Part shown: one piece after another, positions 11,111-21,449 of the stretch
How positions within the stretch are numbered: position 1 is the stretch's first letter
Layout: each line of letters starts with the position of its first letter
From: Cocos nucifera
Lineage: Eukaryota; Streptophyta; Magnoliopsida; Arecales; Arecaceae
NCBI GenBank assembly: GCA_006176705.1
Contig: QRFJ01000057.1
Coordinates: 3,030,178-3,094,177 of the forward strand
Direction: 5' to 3'
Length of the DNA: 64,000 nt
The notes under the pieces: generated by a model
What the model saw: only the letters and a program-made list of their open reading frames with translations
Database searches by the model: none
Told to the model about the DNA's origin: nothing
Position numbers and translations under genes: made by a program

Positions 11111-14100
11111 TCATGACATCAGGACTTAATATATGACTTTCGATAGGATTTTATATGATATGCATTTTTAAAACTGAAAAAAAAAAAAATCTCGTTTGAA
11201 CATGCTTAACATATTAACTTCGTTTAACTACCAAAGAAGCTATTGTATTAAAAGAACTACAAAAAAATTATAATAAAAAATTAATAAACGATATTTTACT
11301 TTCTAATAGATGGAATATGTTGATTGGATGTGATAATAAAGAATTAACAATCTCGAACGTACAATGATTTCTGCAGACTAAGCCTTCGATACCCAGAGGC
11401 TTAGGAAACAGAAGAAGAAAGAAAAATACAGCATTTGACACGCAGGAAATGCAAGAAGAAAGAGAAATACAGTCTCCAAAATGTCCAATTAGAATGCAAA
11501 ATACTACAACCATTTCGTTTTGGAGAAAAAAAATAATTTCATCATATAAAATTTAAAAAATATATTATTACATGCATTAATTCGTTTGATGATGAAATCC
11601 CATCCTCATCCTCATTTTCTTCGCACCATCAAAAGTCTAATTGAATACAAAGAGATAGCCATTGCGTTAAGCCTCGAGGACTCCAACCGGATCAATGAAA
11701 AATCATGATGCGTGTGTCGAAATTTTTTCACCTCAGGTGGTGTTACAAAATATTACCCCTGTTTGGATACAGTTTCCTCGGTTTAAGTTTTAGTCGTTGG
11801 CAGTACATGGGCAGCCTAATCTACAAGCACGCTGTGAAGGTGAGCCGTGCTGCCTTGGAAAAGTTGGAACTTTTCGACGAGGACACGGTCCAGGCGGATC
11901 GACAGCTCTGATCATCGTCATAAGCTCAACAGCTTCGAAGGCGAAGCCAATAGCTGTGATAATTTATGATCAGATCTGAATACAGAGAGCCACATTGTCG
12001 CTGGACACAGCTAGAGCCAGCTCATATATTAAACAACACGATTTTCGAGTAGCAAGCGTCGTCTTTCTGCAACCATCCCGATACAAGCAATCCATGCACA
12101 CCATCATTTGCAACAGATCAAACATTGATTTGTGCTAAAAAAAACCAACCACCAAAGCAGAGACGTTGGTTGGGTGACAGAAGGCATGTGCTTGTTGAAA
12201 AGACCAATAAACTCGCAGTAATTCCTGTTGCATTGTTTTGTTAATTCCATAAAAGCAGCTTCCGCTAGTAGGGTATTCAGGGTGGTGAAGGGAAGGACCG
12301 TTAAAAAACCTATGCATGTGGTTTAGGGTGCTGCGTGCATACAAATGCATCTTTCATGGGTGACACAATGCAAACAAGTCCAAGCTGACCAATGCCAGAC
12401 ATCCTGTTTCAATCAGCTACCATTATCAATTCATCCATTCAATCATTTCACACAAACTGGATATGAAACTTTGAAAAACAAGGCAATGAGCAGCTCATTT
12501 TCCCTCAAAACCACAAAGATTGCTTAGCTTCAGTTCATTAGTATATTAACTGCACATAGCTACAGATGTTGGAACCGATGATGACAACATGCTGTCCAGA
12601 ACGAGATCATGTTGATAATGCTATCGGATAAATTATGCAAAAGATGTTTCAGCAGGCAGGGGTGAGCAATGAAGACACCAGGCAACCACAGATGATGGAT
12701 GGATAAGCAAAGACAGGTACAAATGAATGAACTACCATATTTTTTCTCTCCAGGAAAAAGAGCTCAACCAGAGAAAACACTAATAAGACAGAATATTTCA
12801 GGTTTGAGTTGCACTGTAAGATTTTGAAACCATGAAGACTTCACTATCAAGGCTCTAGATCACAGAAATAAGAATACAGGTTTCACCTGAAACTGAGAAT
12901 AGATTAGAAACCAAAGCCAATGGGGACTATAACAAGTATTTATTTTGTTTGTTTGTTTATTACATTTCATCTTGGGAGAAGATGAAATAATATCAGGAAA
13001 ATCTTATGTTTTAATCTCGAACTAACAAGAACTAAAAGGTAACACTTGAGAGATTGAAAAATTTCATGATAAACAAGATAGTTTGGGCATGATAACGAAT
13101 TAGCTATGTACAATTTCAAGTAAGACATGCAGTATAAGAAAGATCTCTTGCCGCTTAATTCATCTTGGCTACCTTTCTGATTAATCAACCAGGTAAAAAT
13201 TCAGAAGACAAAAAGCAATTTACTGTATAAACTATGTATTTAATATATATTAACAGTTAATATGAAATGATATACTATGCTTGTCATGTTTAACAAGCAA
13301 ACAGACTACAAGCAAAAGAAGACGAAGCGAGCAAGTCAAGGTGAGCTAGAACAGAAAAAAATGTAAACAACAATGTAATCTTATAGTTTGGAGGTTTGCC
13401 ATCCTACTGCTGTTGGTTCATGATCAAATCCAATTTCTCCAAAATGCAAAGATTTCTAAATCCACTTTTCCACCCTACATCTTGCATTTGAGATGAGACT
13501 GCCCCTGCAGGAGAAATTAACATATTTTGACAGATGCCTGAACCTTGGAATCTAACAGTACGCTATGCCCAACCATAATTCATATGCTGTCCAGTGCTTA
13601 AAATTCTGCTCCATATAAATGATGCTAATTTACATTTAGGTCTTAATGGCAGCAAAAGTAGTTTGCTTTGGAAATCTCTAAATCACTCTATTCCTAATAC
13701 ACATTCCCAATTACCCCATGTGTGACAGAAAATTTAATCATGTACTCTGACAAGTTTATGAAAAAGAGGCATACCTAAATTTTAATTGTCATCTAAATCT
13801 TAATCCTATACAAGGTAAAACTGTAAGAATAACCATTAATTATTTAAATTTCAAACCGACCTATCTAAAATCAGATCATTCTTTTTTGAAAAATATTGCC
13901 AACATTTCTTTGTTTTAAACAATAGACCATCAACTTCATTAATCCCCTTCAATGGCATTCACTCCAATTTAAGCAGCAACATCTGTCAAGGCTTACCATT
14001 GACAAATGTCCTCTTACAGCTTCAATCCATGTTACTTACAGCTCTTCACCTTTGTCTTTCCCGACATGCTTCCAACATTGAGCTGGCAACGAAATCTCGT

Positions 14101-16590
14101 TTTATTGGTGCTGTACATTCCCATACGAACTCAGCCAGTCCCACTTGAGCCTCAGTTAATAAGAGTCATATTTTTTTTCTCCCTAAAACCAAATCTTTCC
14201 ATGTTACTACAAATTCACATCAAATATTCTCATATCAATAATGCCTGAGTTTGGACCATTCTATCATCCAACACTCCATCTGTGTACAGTAGTTTGGGAC
14301 TTATTTTTGCCTTCTAATATTTCCTCCCGAGTTTTCAAGGCACCAGATGCTCAGGAAAACCACAATGCACATCTCCACTAAATCAAACCAACTTGTTTCT
14401 GTCAGATATTTCATGTCTCATTTTTCTATATATTAGAGTATCCGATGTAATAAATACAATTCCAATAAGGTATCTTTAGGCAAACAATTTTGATTGGAGC
14501 TCAATTTCAATTTTCTGCCAAAATTACATAGGATATTAGTTCTGTCAGTATTTAGACCTTTATCCTTTGCTCTCCTTGACAACATCAATTTACATTCAAC
14601 ACTAGCATTCTTTCATTATACACCATCTCACCTCATACATTCAACAATATTCACCTATGAAAAGCATAGAAAGGTATGTGCTGTGCATCAATTTCCAATA
14701 AAAAAACTTATTTTGCAGACAGCAATAATGTTTAAAGCTCTCATTTAATCTTGCGTACATGATACACGTCTTTAACATTTTCATTCTAAATCTTTTTATT
14801 ACACTTGTCACCTTAAGCCCACAAGTCTCCTGTGTGCTTTCTATTTTTTGGCTGTAAAATAATTACATTACTTTCGTAATTACATCACTTATGTAAGCAA
14901 GTTTTCCTCAAACTTAAATAATAGAAAATTAATTCACCTAAACCATGCCAAAATCATCAATTACCTGGCAATCCTCAAATAGTTCAATAACTAATATATG
15001 GTATCATAATCCCAAAAAATACACCATTGAAGGCCAAATTATAGCCACCCAGCCTTGTTTTGTCAAACTGAACATTTTACAGGTCTTGAAGTTTGTCTTG
15101 CTTCATTATCTAGAATAAATAATTCATTAATAGATCCAAAGCTTTTCTTCAATTTATTCATTATTCTCAGTAACATGATATGCAATTTGATCCCATCAAT
15201 CCTTTAAAAGTTTTAGGTATTTCACCCTGGTCAAGATTTTAAAATGGGTTGTCCCTTACCTTGACAATTTATAGTCTTCCAATACTGCTCCTACAACCCT
15301 CCATGAACATTTTGCAACCAAATCTTGTCCATTCTCCAGCCACTTTACTCTTATTCCACCTCTTAGGATTAGCTTGAGCATGTTGCATCATCTAAGTGGG
15401 CATAATACTTGCCCACAACTTAAGTATTCAACTAAGATATTTGGTAATTGCTCCACAACATCCAATATTCATTTCAATGTTTTCAATAAGAAAACATGAG
15501 AAATTTAAATAATTATGAGAGCTGACTTACTAAAATGTAGCATATTTTCCCTTATTTCTTCTACTAGTTCACATATTCAGATTCCATGGTCTTCTAGCAA
15601 ATCAGAAAAAGCAACATTGTTGTCCTATCCAGATAACCATCATGCATAAGCAAATACCAGATTAAAATATCAATAGCATCATAGAGGGAAAGTGTTCTAG
15701 TTTCTTAAAGAAAAGTAAGCTTCCAAGTTGAGAACCCTGGATTCTTTTCATGAAGCTGTCGCACTCATCATCTGAATCTAGAAATTACTGAACTGGCTTC
15801 TTAATCCACATGTTATTTTGGTAGACTGTATGAAAAGAAATGGTAGCACTTGGAGAGAAAATCTGGAATGCTAGTCAGAATCTCGTCAGTTCCTAGTTGA
15901 CAATTGAGGCATAATTTTTAAAATAAAAACAGTTTACAAAACACATTTATGATGAGGATGTATTTTTTGAACATTTTATTTTTCCCTTCCATCTTGATAC
16001 TAGGGAGGAGGTTCTCCTAGGATTTGCCCATTGATCATTTTATCTCAACCTCATTTAAATTACAGGTAAAAATATCTGTATAGATCATCATCAACTTCCT
16101 CTACCAGACCATATCTCTCAAGGCTCATATGCTGTTGTTTTAAACCAAATGATGACACGAGCTCTAGAAAAGAGTTTTTTTGGATTGTATTTACAACCAA
16201 AATTACAGGTTAGAATGACACAAGTGCATGAATGTAAGAGAAATATTCTCACAAACATCAGAACCGCATTATTTTGTGACAAGATATGTGATGTAGGACA
16301 ATACTGGTTAGGGCAGCCTACATGTGATAGTGGGCCTTCAGACAAAGTTAAAGTGATGCAAAGGACTTTGCTGCTGGCTGCCCAAATACCTAGATTAAGA
16401 CAATCAATAGGAAAACTTAATTTACTCTATTTGTGGAGCACTAGATGTGAGAGGATGAACCAAACACGATCTAGCTCTTAAACAATCAAATATAGGTTAT
16501 CATCATAAAAGATCAAACAATGCACAGATTATATATGCATAAGGGTTTTGAATTTTCTAAATTAAAATAAGGAAGCAATATCAAAACCAT
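11111..16590. other. Intergenic DNA, no gene recognised
   Basis: This is an AT-rich stretch with only short, unsupported open frames. I read both strands and found no domain motif, RNA gene or clear transposon end. A short conserved-looking frame at 16118-16345 (-) and its overlap at 16149-16481 (+) could belong to a dispersed repeat, but there is nothing to name it. Confidence 0.4.
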
Positions 16591-16599
16591 AATGACACA

Positions 16600-16620
16600 C
16601 ATAGAGAGAGAGAGAGAGAT
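16600..16620 (+). repeat. (GA)n microsatellite
   Basis: This is a simple run of about nine AG/GA units within intergenic DNA. Confidence 0.8.
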
Positions 16621-16857
16621 CTGAGAAGGAACTTAGCACATAAAGCAATAGACTAGTGTAGCAAATAAATATAAATAAAAAAATGGTATAACACGCAGCA
16701 AACAGCAAAGAGAACGAAACTACTAGAGAAAGAATTGTGAATAATAAAGATAGGGAAGAAGTACAAGAGAGATAACCAGTTTGGGATATACCTAATCCAA
16801 TCAGTCGGTTATTGAGATGGAATGGTCTACTGACTCAGTTGGGCTTTAAAAACCCTT

Positions 16858-17100
16858 GCTCGTCTCACTCACTTCACTTGCTCGCCTCGGGTAGGGTTTC
16901 ATCACTGCCACCACTGCCAATGACAACTCAGTACATGTCCTCTTCTCTCTCAGTCTCTCTTGCCCTCTCTGCTCTCGCTTGCCTCAGCTAGGATTTTGTC
17001 ACCACCACCATCGCCAACAACGACAACTACAACCTAGTACACATCCCCCCCACCTTGCCGCACCCCCCCCCCTTCCCTCTCCTTTACCCTCCCTCTCCCT
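16858..17100 (+). repeat. Imperfect tandem pair, pyrimidine-rich
   Basis: Two diverged copies of a segment of about 100 bases start near 16870 and 16972. Both contain a CTCGC-CTC word, then TAGGGTTT or TAGGATTTT, CACCACC, CAA-GACAACT and CAGTACA or TAGTACACATCC. C-runs and CT-rich DNA follow to about 17100. The pair lies just before GTAC-rich words at 17110-17180 like those at 1-200, so it may be part of the same dispersed repeat. Confidence 0.5.
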
Positions 17101-17180
17101 CTTAGTTTGGTATAGCTCAAATCAGTAATGGTACATACCAGCATTGTACCAAACTAGTTACTAGCTAGTATGGTACCTAG

Positions 17181-17921
17181 TTTGGCAAATCTTGCAACAT
17201 GCAACACCTTGCAATAGACCTTTTTGGACTCCCTAGAAAGTTCCTATTTGGGGTCATCTAAAATCCTTACAAATAGACAAAGAAATCATCAACCAACTCT
17301 TCTGACTCTTTGTAGGACCCTTCAAAGATCATGATTACTATAGTATATATTGTTCATGCATCAAGGACATGAACACAAAATCCTAGCTACTTTCATATCT
17401 AAATCCATCAATTATTCAAACAAATAAAATAGATAAATTATATCTTGATAATTCCTAAACTAAATAAAACAGAAAAACTTGTACTGTTGGAGTTTTGTTG
17501 ACTACTCTATGAAGCCAGAGGATACTCCCGCATCAATAGGCATTGAAATTTAACCATCATAAGTAACTCATTTCTAAATATTTTAGATACAAAAGTAAAC
17601 AGATATGCTCGTCTGTTCATCACTTTCCATTTAAACATTTTTATCACCTCAAAATTCACTATTGTGAATTAAAAATGAAATATTATTGTTTATAAGGGAG
17701 AAAAAAAAACACGCGGCTATTTTCAAACTCAGAAAATCAATAGAAAATTATACAACAAAGACATTGAGGCTAGACATGGAACCATCAGTAACAGACATTT
17801 CCAACTTTTTACAGAATGTACTTAAGATAGACACGAGAGCGCTACCTGCTTAACTTATTTGGGGGCTGAGATACTTGATACTTGTCTTCACTGCCGCTTC
17901 TTCTATCATCTCCTTTTCCGC
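17181..17921. other. Downstream flank of the ROH1-like gene
   Basis: No gene is seen. The right-hand part probably holds the 3' UTR and terminator region of the minus-strand ROH1-like gene that ends at 18118. Confidence 0.4.
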
Positions 17922-18141
17922 CTAGCAACCAAACACACCCCATGGAACCCAAATACAAGAAAGGTGACACTTTGATCCTATTCTGAAGGAACCCCCAACT
18001 AGAGATTTCACTTAGGATTGTGAGTCTCTGACTAGCAACCAAATACAACCCATGGAACCCAGATACAGGGAAGGTGACATCTTGATTCCATGATGAAGGA
18101 ACCCCCAACTGGAGATTTCATTCAAGATAGCGAGACAAGCA
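17922..18141 (-). repeat. 110-bp tandem duplication over the ROH1-like gene 3' end
   Basis: Copy A (17922-18031) and copy B (18032-18141) both start ctagcaaccaaa, share catggaaccca, gaaggtgaca, gaaggaacccccaact and gagatttca, and then diverge. Copy B contains the gene's stop codon and its last seven codons, so copy A is a displaced duplicate of the gene end lying in the 3' UTR. An open frame at 17842-18108 (-) is only a reading of this duplication. Confidence 0.85.
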
Positions 18142-19329
18142 ATCAAGACCCTCGGTTCGGCTACGTACAATCCTATGAAAAACCTCCCTCACCTGACGTT
18201 CCAGGGGGTCCAACCCTCCATCCATGAACTCGCAAACCCGGCCCAGCTCCTCCACCTCCTGCCTTATCTCCGCCTCCTTCTCCTCCATCATTGGAAACTG
18301 GATTGCATCCATTAATTCTGTCAGGTGGTGAGCGCACTTTTCCATCTGGTGGATTTCCTTCAATAGCCCACTCGAATTCTTCCGCTCCTTTTTTTTGGAC
18401 TCCTCAACGATCCGTTCGTGAAGCGACAGGATGGGGGCCGCCCACGGGTAGCTCCGGGGGATGGAGAAGTGGATACCAAGGCCACGGTCCTGGCAGGGGA
18501 TTGCGGCAACAAGCGCCCACATAACGAAGAGGAGCACCGAGCTCATGGTGAAGACAGCTACCACAAGGCCGCCGGTGGCCACGACCTCGTGGCCGCGGGG
18601 GGTGGCAAGGTTGTTCCCGATCGCCTGGAGCTGGCGGGCGGCGGACCATGACCGGGAGACGCTCCAGGAAAGGGAGCGGAAGTGGCCGCCGGAGGAGCGG
18701 CGGTGGTGATGGGGATCGCGACTAGACGAGCCGCTGCTGCGGCCGAAGGAACGGTTGCGGTGGGAGAGGACGGAGCCGGCAGCGTCCTTCTCGTCGAGCA
18801 TGAGGAGGGTGAGGTCGGTGAGGGCCTTCCGTGCCCGCCGGAGCTGGCCCTCTCCGAGGGCCCCGCGCCGCTGCTTCCGTGGGTCGGCGAGCGCGACGAG
18901 AACGATCTCCAATTGCTTCCGCCACTGTCGGAGCTGCTCGATGCCATCGCGAATCGCGTTGCAGACGTCGAGAGCCTTGACGGCGCGCTCGAAGAAGTCG
19001 GCGATCATCCGATCGAGTGGCGGCCGACCAACGGCGGCGCGGTGGTTGAAGAGGACCACGCGGAACTCCTCCTGGCACACGAGGAAGGTATCCAGAAGCT
19101 TCCGGACCCAGCCCAGGGACAGAAGGCCTTCACCGGCGGAGGCAGAGGCGGCGAGGTCGTGGAAGAGGGCGGCGACGCAGCGCTGGAAGGCGTCCAGATC
19201 CTGGTCCAGGCCAGCGTCGTGGTGGTGGCCGGCGTCCATAGCGTGAATCTGCTCCCGCCGTGCGCTCAAGATCGAACGGCCAATCGACGAGAACGGCGTT
19301 GATGATCCCTGGTATTCGGTGGCGGGCAT
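18118..19329 (-). CDS. BYPASS1/ROH1-like protein (DUF793 family)
   Basis: This is an intronless gene of 403 codons. ATG at 19327-19329 begins MPATEYQGSS; an upstream in-frame extension to 19461 lacks an ATG start and is rejected. The N-terminus (PFSSIGRSILSARREQIHAM, then about 130 residues of helices with LDAFQRCVAALFHDL and FFERAVKALDVCNAIRDGIEQLRQW) is diagnostic of the ROH1/BYPASS1-related family. A Ser/Arg/His-rich linker spans about 186-230. A hydrophobic segment at about 249-277 could be a membrane helix. A likely coiled coil (about 320-365) and a C-terminal helical part follow. Arabidopsis ROH1 binds the exocyst subunit EXO70A1, and BPS1 proteins limit a root-derived mobile signal. 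Which of these roles applies here is unknown. Length and motif order are normal, with no damage. Base composition is much richer in GC than the surroundings, as in many monocot genes. Confidence 0.92.
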   Translation of the reverse strand: MPATEYQGSSTPFSSIGRSILSARREQIHAMDAGHHHDAGLDQDLDAFQRCVAALFHDLAASASAGEGLLSLGWVRKLLDTFLVCQEEFRVVLFNHRAAVGRPPLDRMIADFFERAVKALDVCNAIRDGIEQLRQWRKQLEIVLVALADPRKQRRGALGEGQLRRARKALTDLTLLMLDEKDAAGSVLSHRNRSFGRSSGSSSRDPHHHRRSSGGHFRSLSWSVSRSWSAARQLQAIGNNLATPRGHEVVATGGLVVAVFTMSSVLLFVMWALVAAIPCQDRGLGIHFSIPRSYPWAAPILSLHERIVEESKKKERKNSSGLLKEIHQMEKCAHHLTELMDAIQFPMMEEKEAEIRQEVEELGRVCEFMDGGLDPLERQVREVFHRIVRSRTEGLDCLSRYLE

Positions 19330-19410
19330 TGTCACATCCCACGAACCCTTGCTCTCTCTCTCTCTCTCACTCTCTCTCGCCTCACGCCGAACCACCACCG
19401 ACGGAACCCT
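19330..19410 (-). promoter_or_regulatory. 5' leader of the ROH1-like gene with CT tract
   Basis: Read on the minus strand, a GA-rich tract of about 30 bases (plus-strand ctctctctctctctc at about 19350-19378) lies 20-50 bases before the ATG. Plant leaders and core promoters often carry such GA/CT tracts. A telo-box-like word (accctag) occurs at about 19404-19410. The transcription start cannot be fixed. Confidence 0.45.
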
Positions 19411-19722
19411 AGAATTCGCCGGAACCACACCAATAAGGCACCCGAAAACCCTCGCGCACAATCGAATTCGAAGAATAAACGGAAGGAAGCTGGAATTGGA
19501 TGGTCGACGGATGTAGAACCCCTAGACGGAGCTGGGGTTTTAAGCCTGTCGGCCGACTCCTCGCCCCTCGGACAAAAATAGGCTAATGCTGGTTAAATTT
19601 AATTATTTTAATAATTTTATTTTAAAAAAAAGAAAAAAGGATTATTCCGTGGGAGTTACCGCGGAAGGGAGGGACGACGGGCGGTCACTCCCACGGTCGG
19701 GACGCGATCGGCACGCGAAGGG

Positions 19723-19731
19723 ACACGTGGC
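19723..19731. promoter_or_regulatory. G-box / ABRE (ACACGTGGC)
   Basis: This is a perfect ACACGTGGC about 390 bases upstream of the ROH1-like ATG, inside a CpG-rich stretch (19660-19960). It is the classical core bound by plant bZIP factors, including ABA-response factors. Its use here is inference. Confidence 0.5.
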
Positions 19732-20904
19732 GGAAAAGGGCTGCAGACCGGTGAGTGCCAGGTCGGGTCGGCGCACGCGTGCAGTTGAGAAGCCGTAATC
19801 CCGGGGACGGGGCTGTCTGAGATGTACGGTTCATGTGGGTTTTCGGTTAACCAGGGTGAAAGAGAACCGGGTCGGGTCTCTCGTGCGCGGAATGTTTCTA
19901 GAAGCACCAAGGGATTTCATGACGGCAACGCCCCCGGTCGCCCCAACCGGCTGGCTGGCGCCGTGGTTTAAAATATAACCGTTTTATTACTGCTATCTTT
20001 CTCCATGATCTTTAAATGCCATCACGTTTCGTCACAGGGATATGCTTCGGGGTTTGTGGTATAAAAATACTGATTCTCTTGCCGCGATATGTCATCGATT
20101 TTGCCAGCACGGTTGCATCCTGGAATACTGCAACAAAAAAATATATTTAATTAATATAATAATGTTAATTTTGTTAATGCTTTATCACTAAAATTATATT
20201 TTACCTAACTCTTATTTTAGAAATTAGAGGTGAATGTTGCCAAATTGAAATTTTTAATTCAAAACCACCTATTTGATCGACTACAAAAACTGCACCGAGA
20301 ACGACAGATTTCAAGATGACGGCTAAGTCTTAGCTGTTACATGTACACCACTTGATACTTATGGGATATCAAGAATTTTTTTATATTTTTTTAATTTATT
20401 GCTGCAATGATAGTTTGATGTTTCCACCTTTCATTATTCATGCTAAGAATTATGGTTAGTTTTAGTTGATCAAGCTGCCTTTATAGAGCTTATGCTCATC
20501 ACAAAGTAATCATCTCGAAACAGAAACTAGCCATTTTTGCTAAGTAATGTGATTGACCTTAATCCATGTTCCAACAATGGTTACTTAATTTTAATCTTCA
20601 TTTCAGTTTAAAAGTTGTAGATTAATTTATCCTATGAACAGTGACTCAACGATACTGTTTGATAGTTCCCGTATGACACCCAATAATATATTCACTAATG
20701 TTGTTTAAAGGCCGGAAAACAGCAGCGTTTCCAGAAGACCGGTCGCAGATCGGTGGCGAGGGCATTTTAGCAAGAAAACTTGTGGCTTCCACGGTTTGGA
20801 AGAATTGAAGGGGTCTACGGTACCGTGTTAGCGGGCACCAAGTCCACCCCCGGGACCGGTGAACCGCATGCAGCTCTGGACCACCAGAGAGGAGTGGGGC
20901 GCAC

Positions 20905-21045
20905 GTTACCCTGGAGGCGGAGATGACGTCAGGCATCGCGATGCTAAGTGGGGTCCACGAGATGACAGGTGACGGCCCATCCACGTCAGCAGAAAGGAAT
21001 AAAGTATTAATACGAGCGGATAACCCAGGAGGACGTGGAGATTTT
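20905..21045. promoter_or_regulatory. Cluster of ACGT elements
   Basis: In about 140 bases there are GCACGTTA (about 20911), a perfect palindrome TGACGTCA (20924-20931), CCACGTCA (20981-20988) and GGACGTGG (21031-21038). ACGT-core words of this kind bind bZIP proteins; CCACGTCA is also the type seen in unfolded-protein-response promoters. The cluster lies about 1.6 kb upstream of the ROH1-like gene in a GC-rich island (20700-21150). It may be a distal promoter, or the promoter of a gene I cannot see. Confidence 0.35.
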
Positions 21046-21198
21046 AGTCGCAGTTGTTGAATTAACGATGGAGTTTTTTGTTCTTCGTAACCGTGCGATC
21101 GTGTTTCGAGGAACATGATCTCCAACGGAAACGGGAACGGGCACTAGTTCACCCGACGCTTTTTGCCAGCATATTTTGCGACGATGTTTGAAATATAA

Positions 21199-21438
21199 TC
21201 TAATTTGTAGAACGGGCAACATCAATCCCGTTAAAGTGTAATGAGGTAAATAATAAAAATAAAAATAATAAAGATAAACATGCGCCCTTATAAGCGTACA
21301 CGTCTGTATGTGTGTGTATCTAATTTGTAGAACGGGCAACATAAATCCCGTTAAAGTGTAATGAGGTAACTAATAAAAATAAAAATAATAAAGATAAACA
21401 TGTGCCCTCATAAGTGTACACGTGTGTGTATATATATA
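21199..21438 (+). repeat. 120-bp direct tandem repeat, two copies
   Basis: Copies start at 21199 and 21319, both with tctaatttgtagaacgggca. They continue through aatcccgttaaagtgtaatg and an A/T-rich part to aagcgtacacgt or aagtgtacacgt, with only a few differences between them. They run into a (TA)n tract. Near identity implies a recent duplication. Confidence 0.9.
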
Positions 21439-21449
21439 TATATATATAG
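21427..21449 (+). repeat. (GT)n(TA)n microsatellite
   Basis: This is a simple gtgtgtatatatat run at the end of the second 120-bp copy. Confidence 0.8.

Noticed and set aside
11705..11979. Short plus-strand frames after 11.7 kb that look partly balanced in composition
   Set aside because: No motif, no splice or promoter context, and two overlapping frames are equally open.
18404..19302. Several long open frames on both strands overlapping the ROH1-like gene
   Set aside because: High GC content makes shadow frames. Only the 18118-19329 minus frame has a family match.
19330..19461. N-terminal extension of the ROH1-like frame
   Set aside because: It has no ATG and reads through the CT-rich leader (Glu/Arg/Ser repeats). 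The family starts at the MPATEYQG-type methionine.
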